64,000 bases of DNA, taken from NCBI RefSeq assembly GCF_000416235.1, contig NZ_ATLO01000043.1, positions 43,501-107,500 on the forward strand, given 5' to 3'. The notes below the pieces were generated by a model. That model was given only the letters and a program-made list of their open reading frames with translations, was not told where the DNA came from and did no database searches. Origin of the DNA: Pseudomonas sp. CFII64. GTDB taxonomy: Bacteria; Pseudomonadota; Gammaproteobacteria; Pseudomonadales; Pseudomonadaceae. Of this stretch, positions 1 to 9,980 are shown in pieces. The stretch's first letter is position 1; the number at the start of each line of letters is the position of its first letter. The position numbers were made by a program, and so were the translations under genes.

Positions 1-1
1 C

Positions 2-973
2 ATGGACGATTACGCCGGTGTCGTGGTCGGCATGCTCAAGGAATTCTGCGACGCGCAGGGCCTGCCGCATCCGAACATTTTCTCCGAAAGCGGTCGCTCG
101 CTGACCGCTCACCACGCAATTCTGGTGGTGCAGGTCACCGACGTCGAGAAGCACAACGACGAAGTGCCGAAGATCGAAGACAAGGAGAGCCTGCCGGAAA
201 CCGTGCAGTGGCTGGTGGACCTGTTGGGCCCGACCGACATCGAAATGGTCACCGAAACCTACTGGCGCGCCACGCACTACATGAGCGACATCGCCACCCA
301 GTACGCCGATGGCAAGATCGGTCTGGCCCAGAAAGCCCTGGCCGAGCAGTGCTACTTTGCGGTTTGCCGTCGTCTGCACAATTCGCTCAAAGCCCGCCAG
401 CGCTCGCATCGTCAGGTGCTGGACGAACTCAACGACAAGCTTGCCGACAAGTACATCTGCAACTTCTCGGTGTTTCAGAGCCTGCCGGACACCTGGGCTA
501 TCGGCCAGGTGCTGCCGATTCTGCCGCTGCACCGCCTGAACGAAGAGCCGCTGCGTCGCGCCGTGCTGCAAGACCTGACCTGCGACTCCGACGGCAAGAT
601 CAAGCAGTACGTGGACGAGCAAAGCATCGAAACCAGCCTGCCGGTCCACGCCTTGAACGAAGGCGAAGACTACTTGCTGGGTATCTTCCTGGTGGGCGCG
701 TATCAGGAAATTCTCGGTGACATGCACAACCTGTTCGGTGATACCGACTCGGTGAACATCTACCAGAACCCGGATGGCAGCGTTTACCACGCGGGCATCG
801 AAACCCACGACACCATCGAAGACATGCTGCGTTATGTGCACTTGTCGCCGGAAGAACTGATGACCCATTACCGGGACAAGGTCGCCAGCGCCAAGATCAG
901 CCCGCGCGAGCGCACTCAATACCTGGACGCATTGCGTCTTGGTTTGACGCGGTCTTCTTACCTGTCGTCTTGA
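2..973 (+). CDS. speA: Biosynthetic arginine decarboxylase, C-terminal part (5' end outside window)
   Basis: Arginine decarboxylase converts arginine to agmatine at the start of the agmatine route to putrescine. Only the last 323 residues are visible; the family is usually near 630-640 residues, so about half lies upstream. The fragment opens in the middle of the barrel domain and carries the ESGRS substrate/PLP-pocket segment (about residues 29-33), followed by the long helical insertion and C-terminal beta domain typical of the SpeA type. The ATG at position 2 is an internal Met, not the start. The gene ends in TGA, followed by a REP-like palindrome. The polyamine gene speD lies 50 kb away in this window, so the two are not an operon. 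Confidence 0.9.
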   Translation: MDDYAGVVVGMLKEFCDAQGLPHPNIFSESGRSLTAHHAILVVQVTDVEKHNDEVPKIEDKESLPETVQWLVDLLGPTDIEMVTETYWRATHYMSDIATQYADGKIGLAQKALAEQCYFAVCRRLHNSLKARQRSHRQVLDELNDKLADKYICNFSVFQSLPDTWAIGQVLPILPLHRLNEEPLRRAVLQDLTCDSDGKIKQYVDEQSIETSLPVHALNEGEDYLLGIFLVGAYQEILGDMHNLFGDTDSVNIYQNPDGSVYHAGIETHDTIEDMLRYVHLSPEELMTHYRDKVASAKISPRERTQYLDALRLGLTRSSYLSS

Positions 974-997
974 TGTAGGCGTCCTGCTCGATTCCCT

Positions 998-1020
998 GTA
1001 GGAGGGAATTTATTCCCGAA
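998..1020. repeat. Single REP-like palindrome after speA
   Basis: The sequence has a GTAGGA head followed by GGGAA-TTTA-TTCCC, a short hairpin. A similar element with CGAA-TTTATTCG sits near 24792-24815. It resembles intergenic palindromes common in Pseudomonas. It could act as a weak transcription terminator or mRNA 3' stabiliser for speA; this is inference. Confidence 0.5.
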
Positions 1021-1225
1021 AGCGGTGGTGCAGACGACACTTATTTGTCGACTGAACCATCGCCTTCCCCGATGACTCCGGTCCCACGGCGCCATGCCGT
1101 ATCCCATCGTGTAATCCCCATCCCTTTTCCGCTGTAGGCAACTTCCTAATCTGCGTTTGGCTCTCTCCCCCGCGTATGTTCTCGGCCAGAATTCCCGGCC
1201 GCGACCACGTAAGAGAAGCCGACCC

Positions 1226-2617
1226 ATGCATGACGAACCTCACTTTCGCCTGGACATCGCCAATCTGCTGGACGGCTTGCAAGTGTTGTCGTTTGCCGGG
1301 ACGGAAGCGATTAGCCAGTTATTCGCGTTTGAGCTGGAAGTGCTGATCGATGACCCTGAGCTGGATTTGCACAGCCTGATGTATCGGGCGGTATTTCTAC
1401 ATTTCATGGGGCGCACGCGTGGGGTGCATGGGCAGATCCACGGTGCCGAGCGCAGCCACTTCAAGCCCGGTCCCGCCTGCTACCGACTGAGCGTCGGGCC
1501 GCGCCTGGCCTGTCTGGGACAGCGTTATACCCCGCGCATCTTTCAGGACATGACGACGCCGCAGATCATCCGCCGGGTGTTGCTGGAGCATGGCATTCGC
1601 GATGACAGCTATCGCTTTGATCTAAAGGCCGAATCTCCGCTCAGAGGCTACTGCGCGCAATATCGCGAAACCGATCTGCAGCTGGTTCAGCGGCTGTGCA
1701 GCGAGGAGGGCATCCACTACCATTTCCAGCATTCGCCCCAGGGCCACGAAATCATTTTCGGTGATGGCTTGCGAGGCTTTCGGCCGACGCCGACGGCGCG
1801 TTATTCGGGCATGCCCATGCAGGATGGCGTCAGCCGTTTCTCCGTGGACACTGCAAGCGCTGATCGATCGCAACAGGTGGTGGCGGGTGAAAGCACGTTG
1901 CCGTTTGTCGCGGCCGGGCATCTGTTGCCGCTCAAGGGGCATCCCGATGCGGCATTCAATCATCTGTGGCTGGTCACCGCGGTGCAGCATCGCGGCTTCG
2001 ATCCTCGGCAGTTGGGCGCGCGGCGCAGCAACGACGCGGCGCTCTATATCAACCACTTTCAGGCAACGCCCTGGGAAATCGTTTTCAAGCCGGAGCCCAT
2101 GGCCCGCCCGTCAATGCCTGATATCCAGCGGGCATGCGTCGTTGGCACGACGCACGAGGCAGTTGCTCACGATTCGGCGGGACGCGTAAAAGTCCGACTC
2201 GATTGGGTCGATCAGGGCAACGGCGCTTTGTACGGTGAGTGCTGGCTGCCGGTTGCGTCCCATCTGGTGGAGACATTGCGCGGCGGTATGCAGGTGGTGG
2301 TCAGCTGTGTGGATCAAGACCCGGACCGTCCGCTGATAACGGCACGTCTTCCTCAGTCCGGAGATACGTCAGTTGATGCGGCTCCCCGCGCGCCGCAGAT
2401 CAAGTGCATCGAGGCCAATCTGCCAGTGCTGCCGTTTATCGGTGACGAGCGGTGCATCCAGGTAGATGACGGGCCGCGCATCCGTTATGAGCACGGCAGC
2501 ACTTGGTCAGTCTGCGTCGGCGACAGCAGTATCACGCTGGATGCCGATGGTTTGAAGCTCGTCAGCCCGCGGATTCTGTTTTCGGCGCTGAACGAGTCGC
2601 CAGATGATTCTCTGTAG
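1226..2617 (+). CDS. vgrG: VgrG-type T6SS spike protein, short orphan form
   Basis: The 463-residue protein matches the N-terminal gp27-like region of VgrG: FRLDIANL at the start, then the segment with LCSEEGIHYHF (around residues 180-190) and the GDG motif. A gp5-like OB domain follows (RVKVRLDWVDQGN, then the ECWLPVAS segment, around residues 325-360). The long beta-helical needle and any effector extension are nearly absent; only a stub (GDSSITLDADGLKL) remains, so it is shorter than the usual 600-700 residues. The ATG at 1226 follows an AAGAGAAG ribosome site; an upstream in-frame start at 1157 lacks one. No tss, hcp, PAAR or immunity genes are nearby, so it would have to dock on a T6SS encoded elsewhere. 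Confidence 0.8.
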   Translation: MHDEPHFRLDIANLLDGLQVLSFAGTEAISQLFAFELEVLIDDPELDLHSLMYRAVFLHFMGRTRGVHGQIHGAERSHFKPGPACYRLSVGPRLACLGQRYTPRIFQDMTTPQIIRRVLLEHGIRDDSYRFDLKAESPLRGYCAQYRETDLQLVQRLCSEEGIHYHFQHSPQGHEIIFGDGLRGFRPTPTARYSGMPMQDGVSRFSVDTASADRSQQVVAGESTLPFVAAGHLLPLKGHPDAAFNHLWLVTAVQHRGFDPRQLGARRSNDAALYINHFQATPWEIVFKPEPMARPSMPDIQRACVVGTTHEAVAHDSAGRVKVRLDWVDQGNGALYGECWLPVASHLVETLRGGMQVVVSCVDQDPDRPLITARLPQSGDTSVDAAPRAPQIKCIEANLPVLPFIGDERCIQVDDGPRIRYEHGSTWSVCVGDSSITLDADGLKLVSPRILFSALNESPDDSL

Positions 2618-2660
2618 GAGCCAACTTGTGGCGAGACGCCCGACTGTTTTCACAGGATCC

Positions 2661-2753
2661 GTAGGACCGACGTTAGCCGGGAGGGCGCCAGGTCTGACGA
2701 CGCAACTGCTGCGAATCTACCGGCCTCCTCCCGGCTAAAGCCGGTCCTGCGAG
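2661..2753. repeat. Paired REP element (BIME-like) between vgrG and dinF
   Basis: Two inverted arms, GTAGGACCGACGTTAGCCGGGAGG and CCTCCTCCCGGCTAAAGCC plus GGTCCTGC, flank about 45 bases. The same arms recur at 9511-9585, near 24710, near 24860 and at 49819-49881, so this is a dispersed family. It lies between two genes that converge, where it may work as a bidirectional terminator. Confidence 0.75.
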
Positions 2754-2829
2754 GGCAAATCAACTTCAATCAAGATGGTATCCACACATCCACACATCCA
2801 CCGGCAGAAAATCTGCCGCACGGCACCGT

Positions 2830-4179
2830 TCAATGAGCCGGACCACTGAACCATTCGCCCGTTTTGCTCAGGCGCCATGCGGTGACGCTCAAGGTCGCCC
2901 CGCGAATCAGCATGAACAGCAGCAATGTCAGCCACAGGCCGTGGTTGCCGAAGTTTTGCGCGGCGTAGGCGATGGGCGCAATGATGACCACGCTCAGCAG
3001 CATGGCGTTGCGCATTTCCCGAGCGCGTGTGGCGCCGATGAACAAGCCGTCAAGCAGATAGCTTGCGACCGCCAGCAGTGGCAGTGCGGCCAGGTACGGC
3101 AAGTAGATGAAAGCGGTGTCGCGGACTTCGGGAATATCGGTCTGCATCTGAATGAACAGATGTCCGGCAACCGCGAACAGCAGGGCGAAAGCGACGCTGG
3201 CGATCAATGACCAGCCGCCGGCAACGGTCAGCGAGCGGCGCAACGCCGAGCGGTCCCGAGCGCCGATCGCGTGACCGCATAACGCCTCGACGGCATGCGC
3301 CAGACCATCCAGCGCATGGGCCGTCAGGAGCAGGCCATTAAGCAGCAAGGCATTGGCGGCCACTGTCGCATCGCCCAACCGCGCGCCTTGCACGGTAATC
3401 AGAAAGAACACCGACTGCAGGGCCAGGCTGCGAATGAAAATGTCGCGGTTGACGGCCAGCAACGGCCGCCAGTTCTGCCACAGTTTCAGCGCGCTCCAGG
3501 CGAGCTGTCCCGGCCAGTCGCGCAGGGTCCTCTGCGTCAGGGCCAGCCCCAGCAACGCGCCCGTCCATTCCGCCACAACCGAGGCGCGCGCGGAACCGAC
3601 CACGCCCCAGTCCAGGCCGATGACGAACCAGAGATTCAGCGCAATGTTGACCAGATTGGTGGTCAACAGGATCGCCAGCGGTGCCTTGGCGTTCTGGGTG
3701 CCAAGGAACCAGCCGACCAGCGCGTAACCGGCCAGCGAGGCGGGAAGCCCGAACAGCCGGGTGTGAAAGAACGCTTCGGTCAGCTGCTGCAAATCCGCCG
3801 ACGGTTGCATCAGGGTCAGGGCCAGATGACTGAACGGCAGGCCGATCACACCCAGTAACAGCGCAAGGCCCATCGCCAGTAACAGACCCTGCACCAGAAT
3901 CTGCCGCAACGCCGCGCCGTCGCCGCGCCCGGCCGCTTGCGAAGCAAAGCCGGTGGTGCCCATGCGCAGGAAACCCATGGTCCAGGCCAGAAACGTGTAC
4001 AACGTCGCGCCCACGGCCACGGCACCCAATTGATGGGCATGGGGAAGATGGCCGATCACGGCGCTGTCGACCAGCGCCACCAATGGCACGGAAATATTGG
4101 AAAGAATCATCGGCGCCGCCAGCGCCCAGACCCGTTGATGGGTGGTGCGATGGCGCCAGTCGTTGAGCAAAGTGGACAT
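2830..4179 (-). CDS. dinF: MATE family efflux transporter, DinF type
   Basis: Inner-membrane antiporter of the multidrug and toxic compound extrusion family, 449 residues with about 12 hydrophobic segments, the usual MATE length. The N-terminus (RVWALAAPMILSNISVPLVALVDSAVIG) is the typical first MATE helix with the conserved Pro and Asn/Ser/Asp pattern of the DinF/NorM fold. The ATG at 4179 was chosen because the family start is at this point and a GGGAGCCTCA ribosome-site-like stretch precedes it; an open frame continues further upstream without family similarity. It is divergent from the alpha-2-macroglobulin gene. Unlike E. coli dinF, no lexA lies beside it, so SOS control cannot be read from context. 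Substrate is unknown. Confidence 0.87.
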   Translation of the reverse strand: MSTLLNDWRHRTTHQRVWALAAPMILSNISVPLVALVDSAVIGHLPHAHQLGAVAVGATLYTFLAWTMGFLRMGTTGFASQAAGRGDGAALRQILVQGLLLAMGLALLLGVIGLPFSHLALTLMQPSADLQQLTEAFFHTRLFGLPASLAGYALVGWFLGTQNAKAPLAILLTTNLVNIALNLWFVIGLDWGVVGSARASVVAEWTGALLGLALTQRTLRDWPGQLAWSALKLWQNWRPLLAVNRDIFIRSLALQSVFFLITVQGARLGDATVAANALLLNGLLLTAHALDGLAHAVEALCGHAIGARDRSALRRSLTVAGGWSLIASVAFALLFAVAGHLFIQMQTDIPEVRDTAFIYLPYLAALPLLAVASYLLDGLFIGATRAREMRNAMLLSVVIIAPIAYAAQNFGNHGLWLTLLLFMLIRGATLSVTAWRLSKTGEWFSGPAH

Positions 4180-4282
4180 TGAGGCTCCCGGGCAAGGCGG
4201 GCATTGTAGAGGGCAACCAAGGTCTGCAACACCGTTGGAGATTTTATGGTCGGAATGCCTGGCCGCATGGGAGCGCGGCTTT

Positions 4283-4384
4283 GTGGGAGAGGACTTGTCC
4301 TCGATAGCTAGCCCAGACAACGGTAAGCCGCCTGACCCATATGCAGTGCTGAAACTACCAATCGAGGACAAGTCCTCTCCCACA
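4283..4384. repeat. Inverted repeat pair in the dinF / alpha-2-macroglobulin divergent region
   Basis: GTGGGAGAGGACTTGTCCTCGA at 4283-4304 recurs as its reverse complement at about 4362-4384. Each arm also contains its own small palindrome (GAGGACTTGTCCTC). This is a different intergenic repeat type from the CCGGC REPs and resembles the arms of the 34.8 kb array (AGGGGACTTGTCCCC). Confidence 0.75.
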
Positions 4385-4521
4385 GGTCGCATCCCAACAG
4401 TTGGCCTGAGTGGCGCTGAGAACAATGTCTCAATCCCGATGTCTATTTTCGCGCCGCGTCATATTGGATGCGCGGCTGCTATATAGTCTGTCCCTCTCAA
4501 TCGTTGCCATATGAGTGCCCC

Positions 4522-7500
4522 ATGCTTAACAAAGGATTGTTTCTGGCCTGCGCGCTTGCGCTGCTGAGTGCCTGTGATTCCTCCACTTCCGACAAACCGG
4601 CTGCGGTCTCCGCGCCCGCCGCGCAATCAGCGGCCGTGGAGTCGAACAAGCCCAAGCCGGCGGTGGACATTCCTGCGTTGAGCAAGCGGTATGCGGGGCG
4701 TGAGTTGACCGTGGTTGATGTCTCGGAAATCCAGGTCGACGGCGCCAGCACGCTGTCGGTGAGCTTTTCCGTACCGCTGGACCCGGAGCAGAAGTTTGCT
4801 GAAAAACTGCACTTGGTGGACAGCAAGAACGGCAAGGTCGATGGCGCATGGGAGCTTTCGGACAACTTGATGGAACTGCGGCTGCGGCATCTTGAACCTC
4901 AGCGCAAATTGGTGCTGACGGTTGACCCCGGCCTGCTGGGCGTCAACAAGGCCAAGCTGGCCGCCGAGTTCGTCAGCCGTCTGGAAACCAAGGACTTGCA
5001 GGCAACCGTCGGCTTCGCCAGTCGCGGCAGCCTGTTGCCGACTCGCTTGGCCGAAGGTCTGCCGGTCATCGCGCTGAACGTCGACAAAGTCAACGTCGAG
5101 TTCTTCCGGGTCAAATCCGACGCGTTGCCTTCTTTTCTGAGCAACTGGGGCGGCTCCTCCAGCTTGCAGAGCTACGAATCCGAAGACTTGCTGGCCCAGG
5201 CTGATCTGGTGTACGGCGGCCGCTTCGACCTGAACCCGGCGCGCAACACGCGGGAAACCGTGTTGCTGCCCATTGCGGGCATCAAGGCGTTGCAGCAGCC
5301 GGGTGTGTATCTCGCGGTGATGAAAGCGGCGGGCAGCTACAGTTACTCCAACTCCGCCACAGTGTTTACCCTGAGCGACATCGGTTTGTCGGTGCATCGC
5401 TACGCCAATCGTCTGGACGCTTTCACCCAGGCGCTGGAAGGCGGCAAGGCCCTGAGCGGCATCGAGCTGGAACTCTACGACAGCGACGGCAAGGTGATCG
5501 GGCAGGCCAAGACCGACTCGGCGGGCCACGCCTGGTGCTGGCGCATAAAGACGAACAGACCAGCATGCTGCGTCTGGACAGCTCGGCGCTGGATCTGGCC
5601 GAATTCGACATCACCGGGCCCGGTGCGCATCCGCTGCAATTCTTTATCTTCGGCCCGCGCGATCTGTATCGTCCCGGCGAAACCGTGCTGCTCAACGGTC
5701 TGCTGCGCGATAACGACGGCAAGGACGTGAAACCGCAGCCGGTCACCGTTGAAGTGCGTCGCCCGGACGAGCAGGTCAGTCGCAAATTTGTCTGGGAAGC
5801 CGACAAGACCGGGCTTTATCAATATCAGCTGCAGTTGTCAGATGAAGCGCCGACCGGGCGCTGGCAACTGGTGTTTGACCTGGGCGATGGCAAGCCGCAG
5901 CTCTATGAATTCCAGGTTGAAGACTTTTTACCGGAACGCATGGCGCTGGAAATCAAGGCCAGCGACACGCCGATTGCTCCGGCAGACAACGCGACCTTCG
6001 CTATCACCGGTCGCTACCTGTATGGCGCGCCGGCGTCCGGCAATAACCTGACCGGCCTGCTGTATGTGCGTGCGCTGCGTGACGCGGTGCCTGCATTGCC
6101 GGGTTATCAATTTGGCTCGATCACTGAAGAAGAGCTCAAGCAAGACCTGGAAATCGAAGCCAGCACCCTCGACGAACAAGGCAAGCTGAGCATCGATGTG
6201 GAAAGCCAGTGGTCCAAGGCCAAGTCGCCGTTGCAGCTGATTCTGCAAGCCAGCCTGCAAGAGTCGGGCGGGCGGCCGATTACCCGGCGTCTGGTGCAAC
6301 CGGTCTGGCCGGCAGAGCAACTGCCAGGCGTGCGTCCATTGTTTGGCACCGACAAGAGCGCTGGCGACAGTGAAGACGATTACACCAACGGCCTGGCCCA
6401 GACTGATGGCGACGGCCCGGCGGAATTCGAAGTGCTGGTCGCCGACAGTGCAGGCAACAAGCTGGCCGCCGAAAACGTCAAGGTGCGGCTGGTTCGCGAG
6501 CGTCGCGACTATTACTGGAACTACTCGGACAACGATGGCTGGAGCTATCACTACAACGAGAAGTACCTGAACCTCAACGAAGAAACCGTCAGCATCAAGC
6601 AAGGCTCGACCGCCAAGGTCACGTTCCCTGTGGAATGGGGTCCATACCGCGTCGAAGTCGAAGACCCGCAAACCGGTCTGGTCAGCAGCATGCGGTTCTG
6701 GGCCGGTTATCAGTGGCAGGACAACGCCGAAGGCGGCGCGGTGCGGCCCGATCAGGTCAAGCTGGCGCTGGACAAACCGGCTTATGCCGATGGCGATAGC
6801 GTCAAAGTCACAGTAACGCCGCCGTCAGCGGGCAAGGGTTATCTGCTGGTGGAATCCAGCGAAGGTCCATTGTGGTGGCAGGAAATCGATGTCCCGGCTG
6901 AAGGCAAGGCGTTCGATATCCCGCTGGACAAAAAATGGGCGCGTCATGATTTGTACGTCAGTGCACTGGTGATTCGTCCCGGCGAGCGCAAGGCCAACGT
7001 CACGCCCAAACGTGCCGTCGGTGTATTGCACCTGCCGCTGGATCGCAGCCAACGCAAGCTGGCGCTGAGCATCACGGCGCCCGAAAAAATGCGTCCCAAG
7101 CAGCCGCTGAAACTCAAGGTACTGGCCAAAAACGCTGATGGCAGCGTGCCCAAGGAAGTCCATGTGCTGGTGTCGGCGGTCGACGTCGGCATTCTCAATA
7201 TCACCAGCTACGCGACGCCGGATCCGTTCGCCAGCCTGTTCGGCCGCAAGTCCTACGGCGCCGATCAGCTGGACGTCTACGGGCAGCTGATCGAAGCCGG
7301 ACGCAATCGTCTGGCTTCCCTGGCGTTCGGTGGCGACGCCGCGCTGGCCAAAGGCGGCAAGCGGCCGGAAACCAGCGTGACGATTGTTGCCCTGCAAAGC
7401 GCGCCAGTAACGCTCAACGAGCAGGGCGAAGGCGAAGTCAGCGTGGATATTCCGGACTTCAACGGCGAACTGCGCGTCATGGCGCAGGCCTGGACCGGTG

Positions 7501-9452
7501 ACCGTTACGGCATGGCCGAGGCGAAAACCGTGGTCGCCGCGCCGATCATTGCCGAGCTGTCGGCCCCGCGTTTCCTGGCGGGCGGCGATCAGACCACTGT
7601 GGCCATGGACGTCTCCAACCTGTCCGGCAAGGCGCAAAAACTCAACGTGCTGCTCAGCGCCGAGGGCCAGTTGAGTCTGGCCAATGGCGAGATCACTCAG
7701 AGCGTGCAATTGGCTCAAGGCCAGCGCAAGACGCTGCGCATTCCGGTCAAGGCGCTGGGCGGTTTCGGCCAGGGCAAGATCAAGGTGCTGGTGCAAGGTC
7801 TGGATCTGCCGGGCGAAAGCCTGCCGCCATTCACTCGCGAGTGGACCATCGGTGTGCGGCCGGCGTATCCGGCGATGCTCAAGCATTACCGCGCCGCTAT
7901 TACCGATCAGCCATGGAACCTGCCGGAAGGCGCGCTGGAAGCTTTCGAGCCCGCCGGGCGTGAAGCGCTGCTGGCGGTGTCGAGTCGTCCGCCGCTGAAT
8001 CTCGGCGAGCAGATTCGTGCGCTCAAGGCTTATCCGTATGGCTGCCTTGAACAGACCGCCAGCGGCTTGTACCCGTCGTTGTATGCCGACGCGGCAACGC
8101 TCACGCGGTTGGGACTCAAGGGCGAGCCGGACGCAGCACGCAAGCGCAGCGTCGAAATCGGCATCGAACGTCTGCTGGGCATGCAGCGCTACAACGGCAG
8201 CTTTGGCCTGTGGAATTCGGACGGCGAAGAAGAATACTGGTTGACGGCTTACGTGACCGACTTCCTGTCCCGCGCTCGGGATCAGGGTTTCGCCGTGCCG
8301 CCGGACGCGTTGAAAAAAGCCAACGAACGTTTGCTGCGTTATTTGCAGGAGCGTAACCAGATCGAGGTGAGTTACAGCGAAAACGCCGAACACACGCGCT
8401 TTGCGGTGCAGGCCTACGCCGGTCTGGTGTTGTCCCGCAGCCAGCAGGCACCGCTGGGTGCGCTGCGCAGCCTGTTTGATCGGCGTGACGATGCGCGTTC
8501 CGGTCTGCCGCTGGTGCAGTTGTCCATCGCCCTGGAAAAAATGGGCGACAAACCGCGTGCCGATCAAGCCATGCAGGCCGGACTGGCGGCGGGTCGCAAA
8601 GCCAACGAATGGCTCGCCGATTACGGCAGCCCGCTGCGCGATCAGGCGCTGATTCTGGCGCTACTGGAAGAAAACAATCTGGCGGCCGACAAGCGTGATC
8701 AGCGTCTGTTTGCCCTGGCGGACGAAGTGGCGGCCAACCGTTATCTGTCGACGCAGGAGCGCAACTCGCTGTTCCTCGCGGGCCGTGGCTTGCTGGGCAA
8801 ACCGGAGAAAAACTGGAAGGCGATCCTCCGCAGCGGCAGCGAAACCAGTGAAATCAACAGCGCCAATCCGGGCCTCAAGCTCGAAGGTGCGTTGCTGGCT
8901 TCGCCGCTGTCCGTGCAGAACGCGGGCAGCGAGACGCTGTATCAGCATCTGACCATCTCCGGTTATCCGGCTCAGCCGCCGGTGGCCGGAGGTGAAAACC
9001 TGAGCATTCGTCGCGAATATCTCAGCTTGAATGGTGAAGAGGCGAATCTGGCGGCTCTGAAAAGCGGGCAGCTGTTGCTGGTGCACATCGAAGTGAAAGC
9101 CAGGCAGCGAGTGCCGGATGCATTGGTAGTCGACCTGTTGCCTGCGGGCCTGGAGCTGGAAAACCAGAATCTGGCGCAAGCGGCGGCCAGCCTCGATGAC
9201 GCCAGCGAGTCGGTCAAGCAATGGAAGGAGTCGATGGAAAACGCAGGGATCAAGCACCAGGAATACCGCGCCGATCGTTATGTCGCGGCCCTGGATCTCA
9301 GCGGCGGCAACACCGTCCACTTGCTGTATCTGGCCCGTGCGGTGACGCCGGGCATCTATCGCGTGCCGCCGCCACAGGTGGAGTCGATGTATCGGCCGAA
9401 CTGGCAGGCGTTGGGTGAAGCGCCGGCGCAGTTGGTGGTGAAGGGGAAATAA
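4522..9452 (+). pseudogene. Alpha-2-macroglobulin family lipoprotein, frameshifted (YfhM-like)
   Basis: Bacterial alpha-2-macroglobulins are periplasmic protease traps anchored to the inner membrane and are usually paired with pbpC, as here. The start at 4522 gives a lipoprotein signal ending in LLSAC. The thioester motif CLEQ that captures proteases is intact at about 8043-8054. The reading frame shifts near 5531-5533: the upstream frame runs on to a stop at 5730, while homology (LVLAHKDEQTS...) continues in the -1 frame to 9452. One missing base (for example GCCTGG for GCCCTGG) explains this. Restoring it gives about 1643 residues, close to the E. coli homologue's length. Everything downstream is open and well conserved, so the break is recent or a sequencing error. 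If real, the product would stop after about 400 residues, before the bait and thioester regions. Confidence 0.88.
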
Positions 9453-9510
9453 GGAGCGGGTGGAACTGACTTGTGGGGTCGGCTTGTAGGGCCGCTTGTG
9501 GGACTGGTTG

Positions 9511-9585
9511 GAAGGACCGGCTTTAGCCGGGAGGGGCGGCATCGGTGAATGTACCTGCCTCTTCCCGGCTGAAGCCGGTCCTACA
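9511..9585. repeat. Paired REP element after the alpha-2-macroglobulin gene
   Basis: AAGGACCGGCTTTAGCCGGGAGG is followed after about 27 bases by CTTCCCGGCTGAAGCCGGTCCTAC, its inverted partner. It is the same family as at 2661 and 49819 and sits between convergent genes. Confidence 0.75.
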
Positions 9586-9591
9586 GTGCGC

Positions 9592-9885
9592 TTAATGAAT
9601 AATCCAGCTCAACAGCCACAGTCCCAGCACCAGCCAGATGATGCCCGCGATAATCGAGGCGCGCATGAAGGCGCGGACGGCCGAGTAGAGCAACATCAGC
9701 CCGACAATCAACGCCAGAATGCTGATCAGCGAAGTGTCCATGCCCAGCGTGCGTGACAAGCCGTCGACGAAGTTGCCGCCGGCGTGAGTGAACAGATTGA
9801 ATATCCATTCCAGCCCATCGACGATGAAGCGAATTACCGCGCCGAGCGCCTGGCCAAGCCATTCGAAAAAGCTTTCTACCTGCAT
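9592..9885 (-). CDS. Small membrane protein of unknown function
   Basis: A 97-residue protein with two hydrophobic stretches: a segment around residues 10-32 (LGAVIRFIVDGLEWIFNLF) and a strongly hydrophobic C-terminal half (ILALIVGLMLLYSAV, then IIAGIIWLVLGLWLLSW). The ATG at 9885 follows AGGA at a good distance; an upstream in-frame extension has no ribosome site. I do not recognise a named family. It lies between the alpha-2-macroglobulin gene and pbpC but on the opposite strand, starting about 95 bases from the pbpC start, so the two could share a divergent promoter region. Confidence 0.65.
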   Translation of the reverse strand: MQVESFFEWLGQALGAVIRFIVDGLEWIFNLFTHAGGNFVDGLSRTLGMDTSLISILALIVGLMLLYSAVRAFMRASIIAGIIWLVLGLWLLSWIIH

Positions 9886-9980
9886 ATGTACGTCCTGATG
9901 AGATTCATGGAAAAACGCAACTGTTCGCTTTGGCTGTCCGTTGGCGCAACGAGTTCCGTGGATCATAAAGGCTCTTGGCC

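Noticed and set aside
4522..5730. Independent 400-residue gene
   Set aside because: It is the N-terminal part of the alpha-2-macroglobulin; homology continues without a gap in the next frame.
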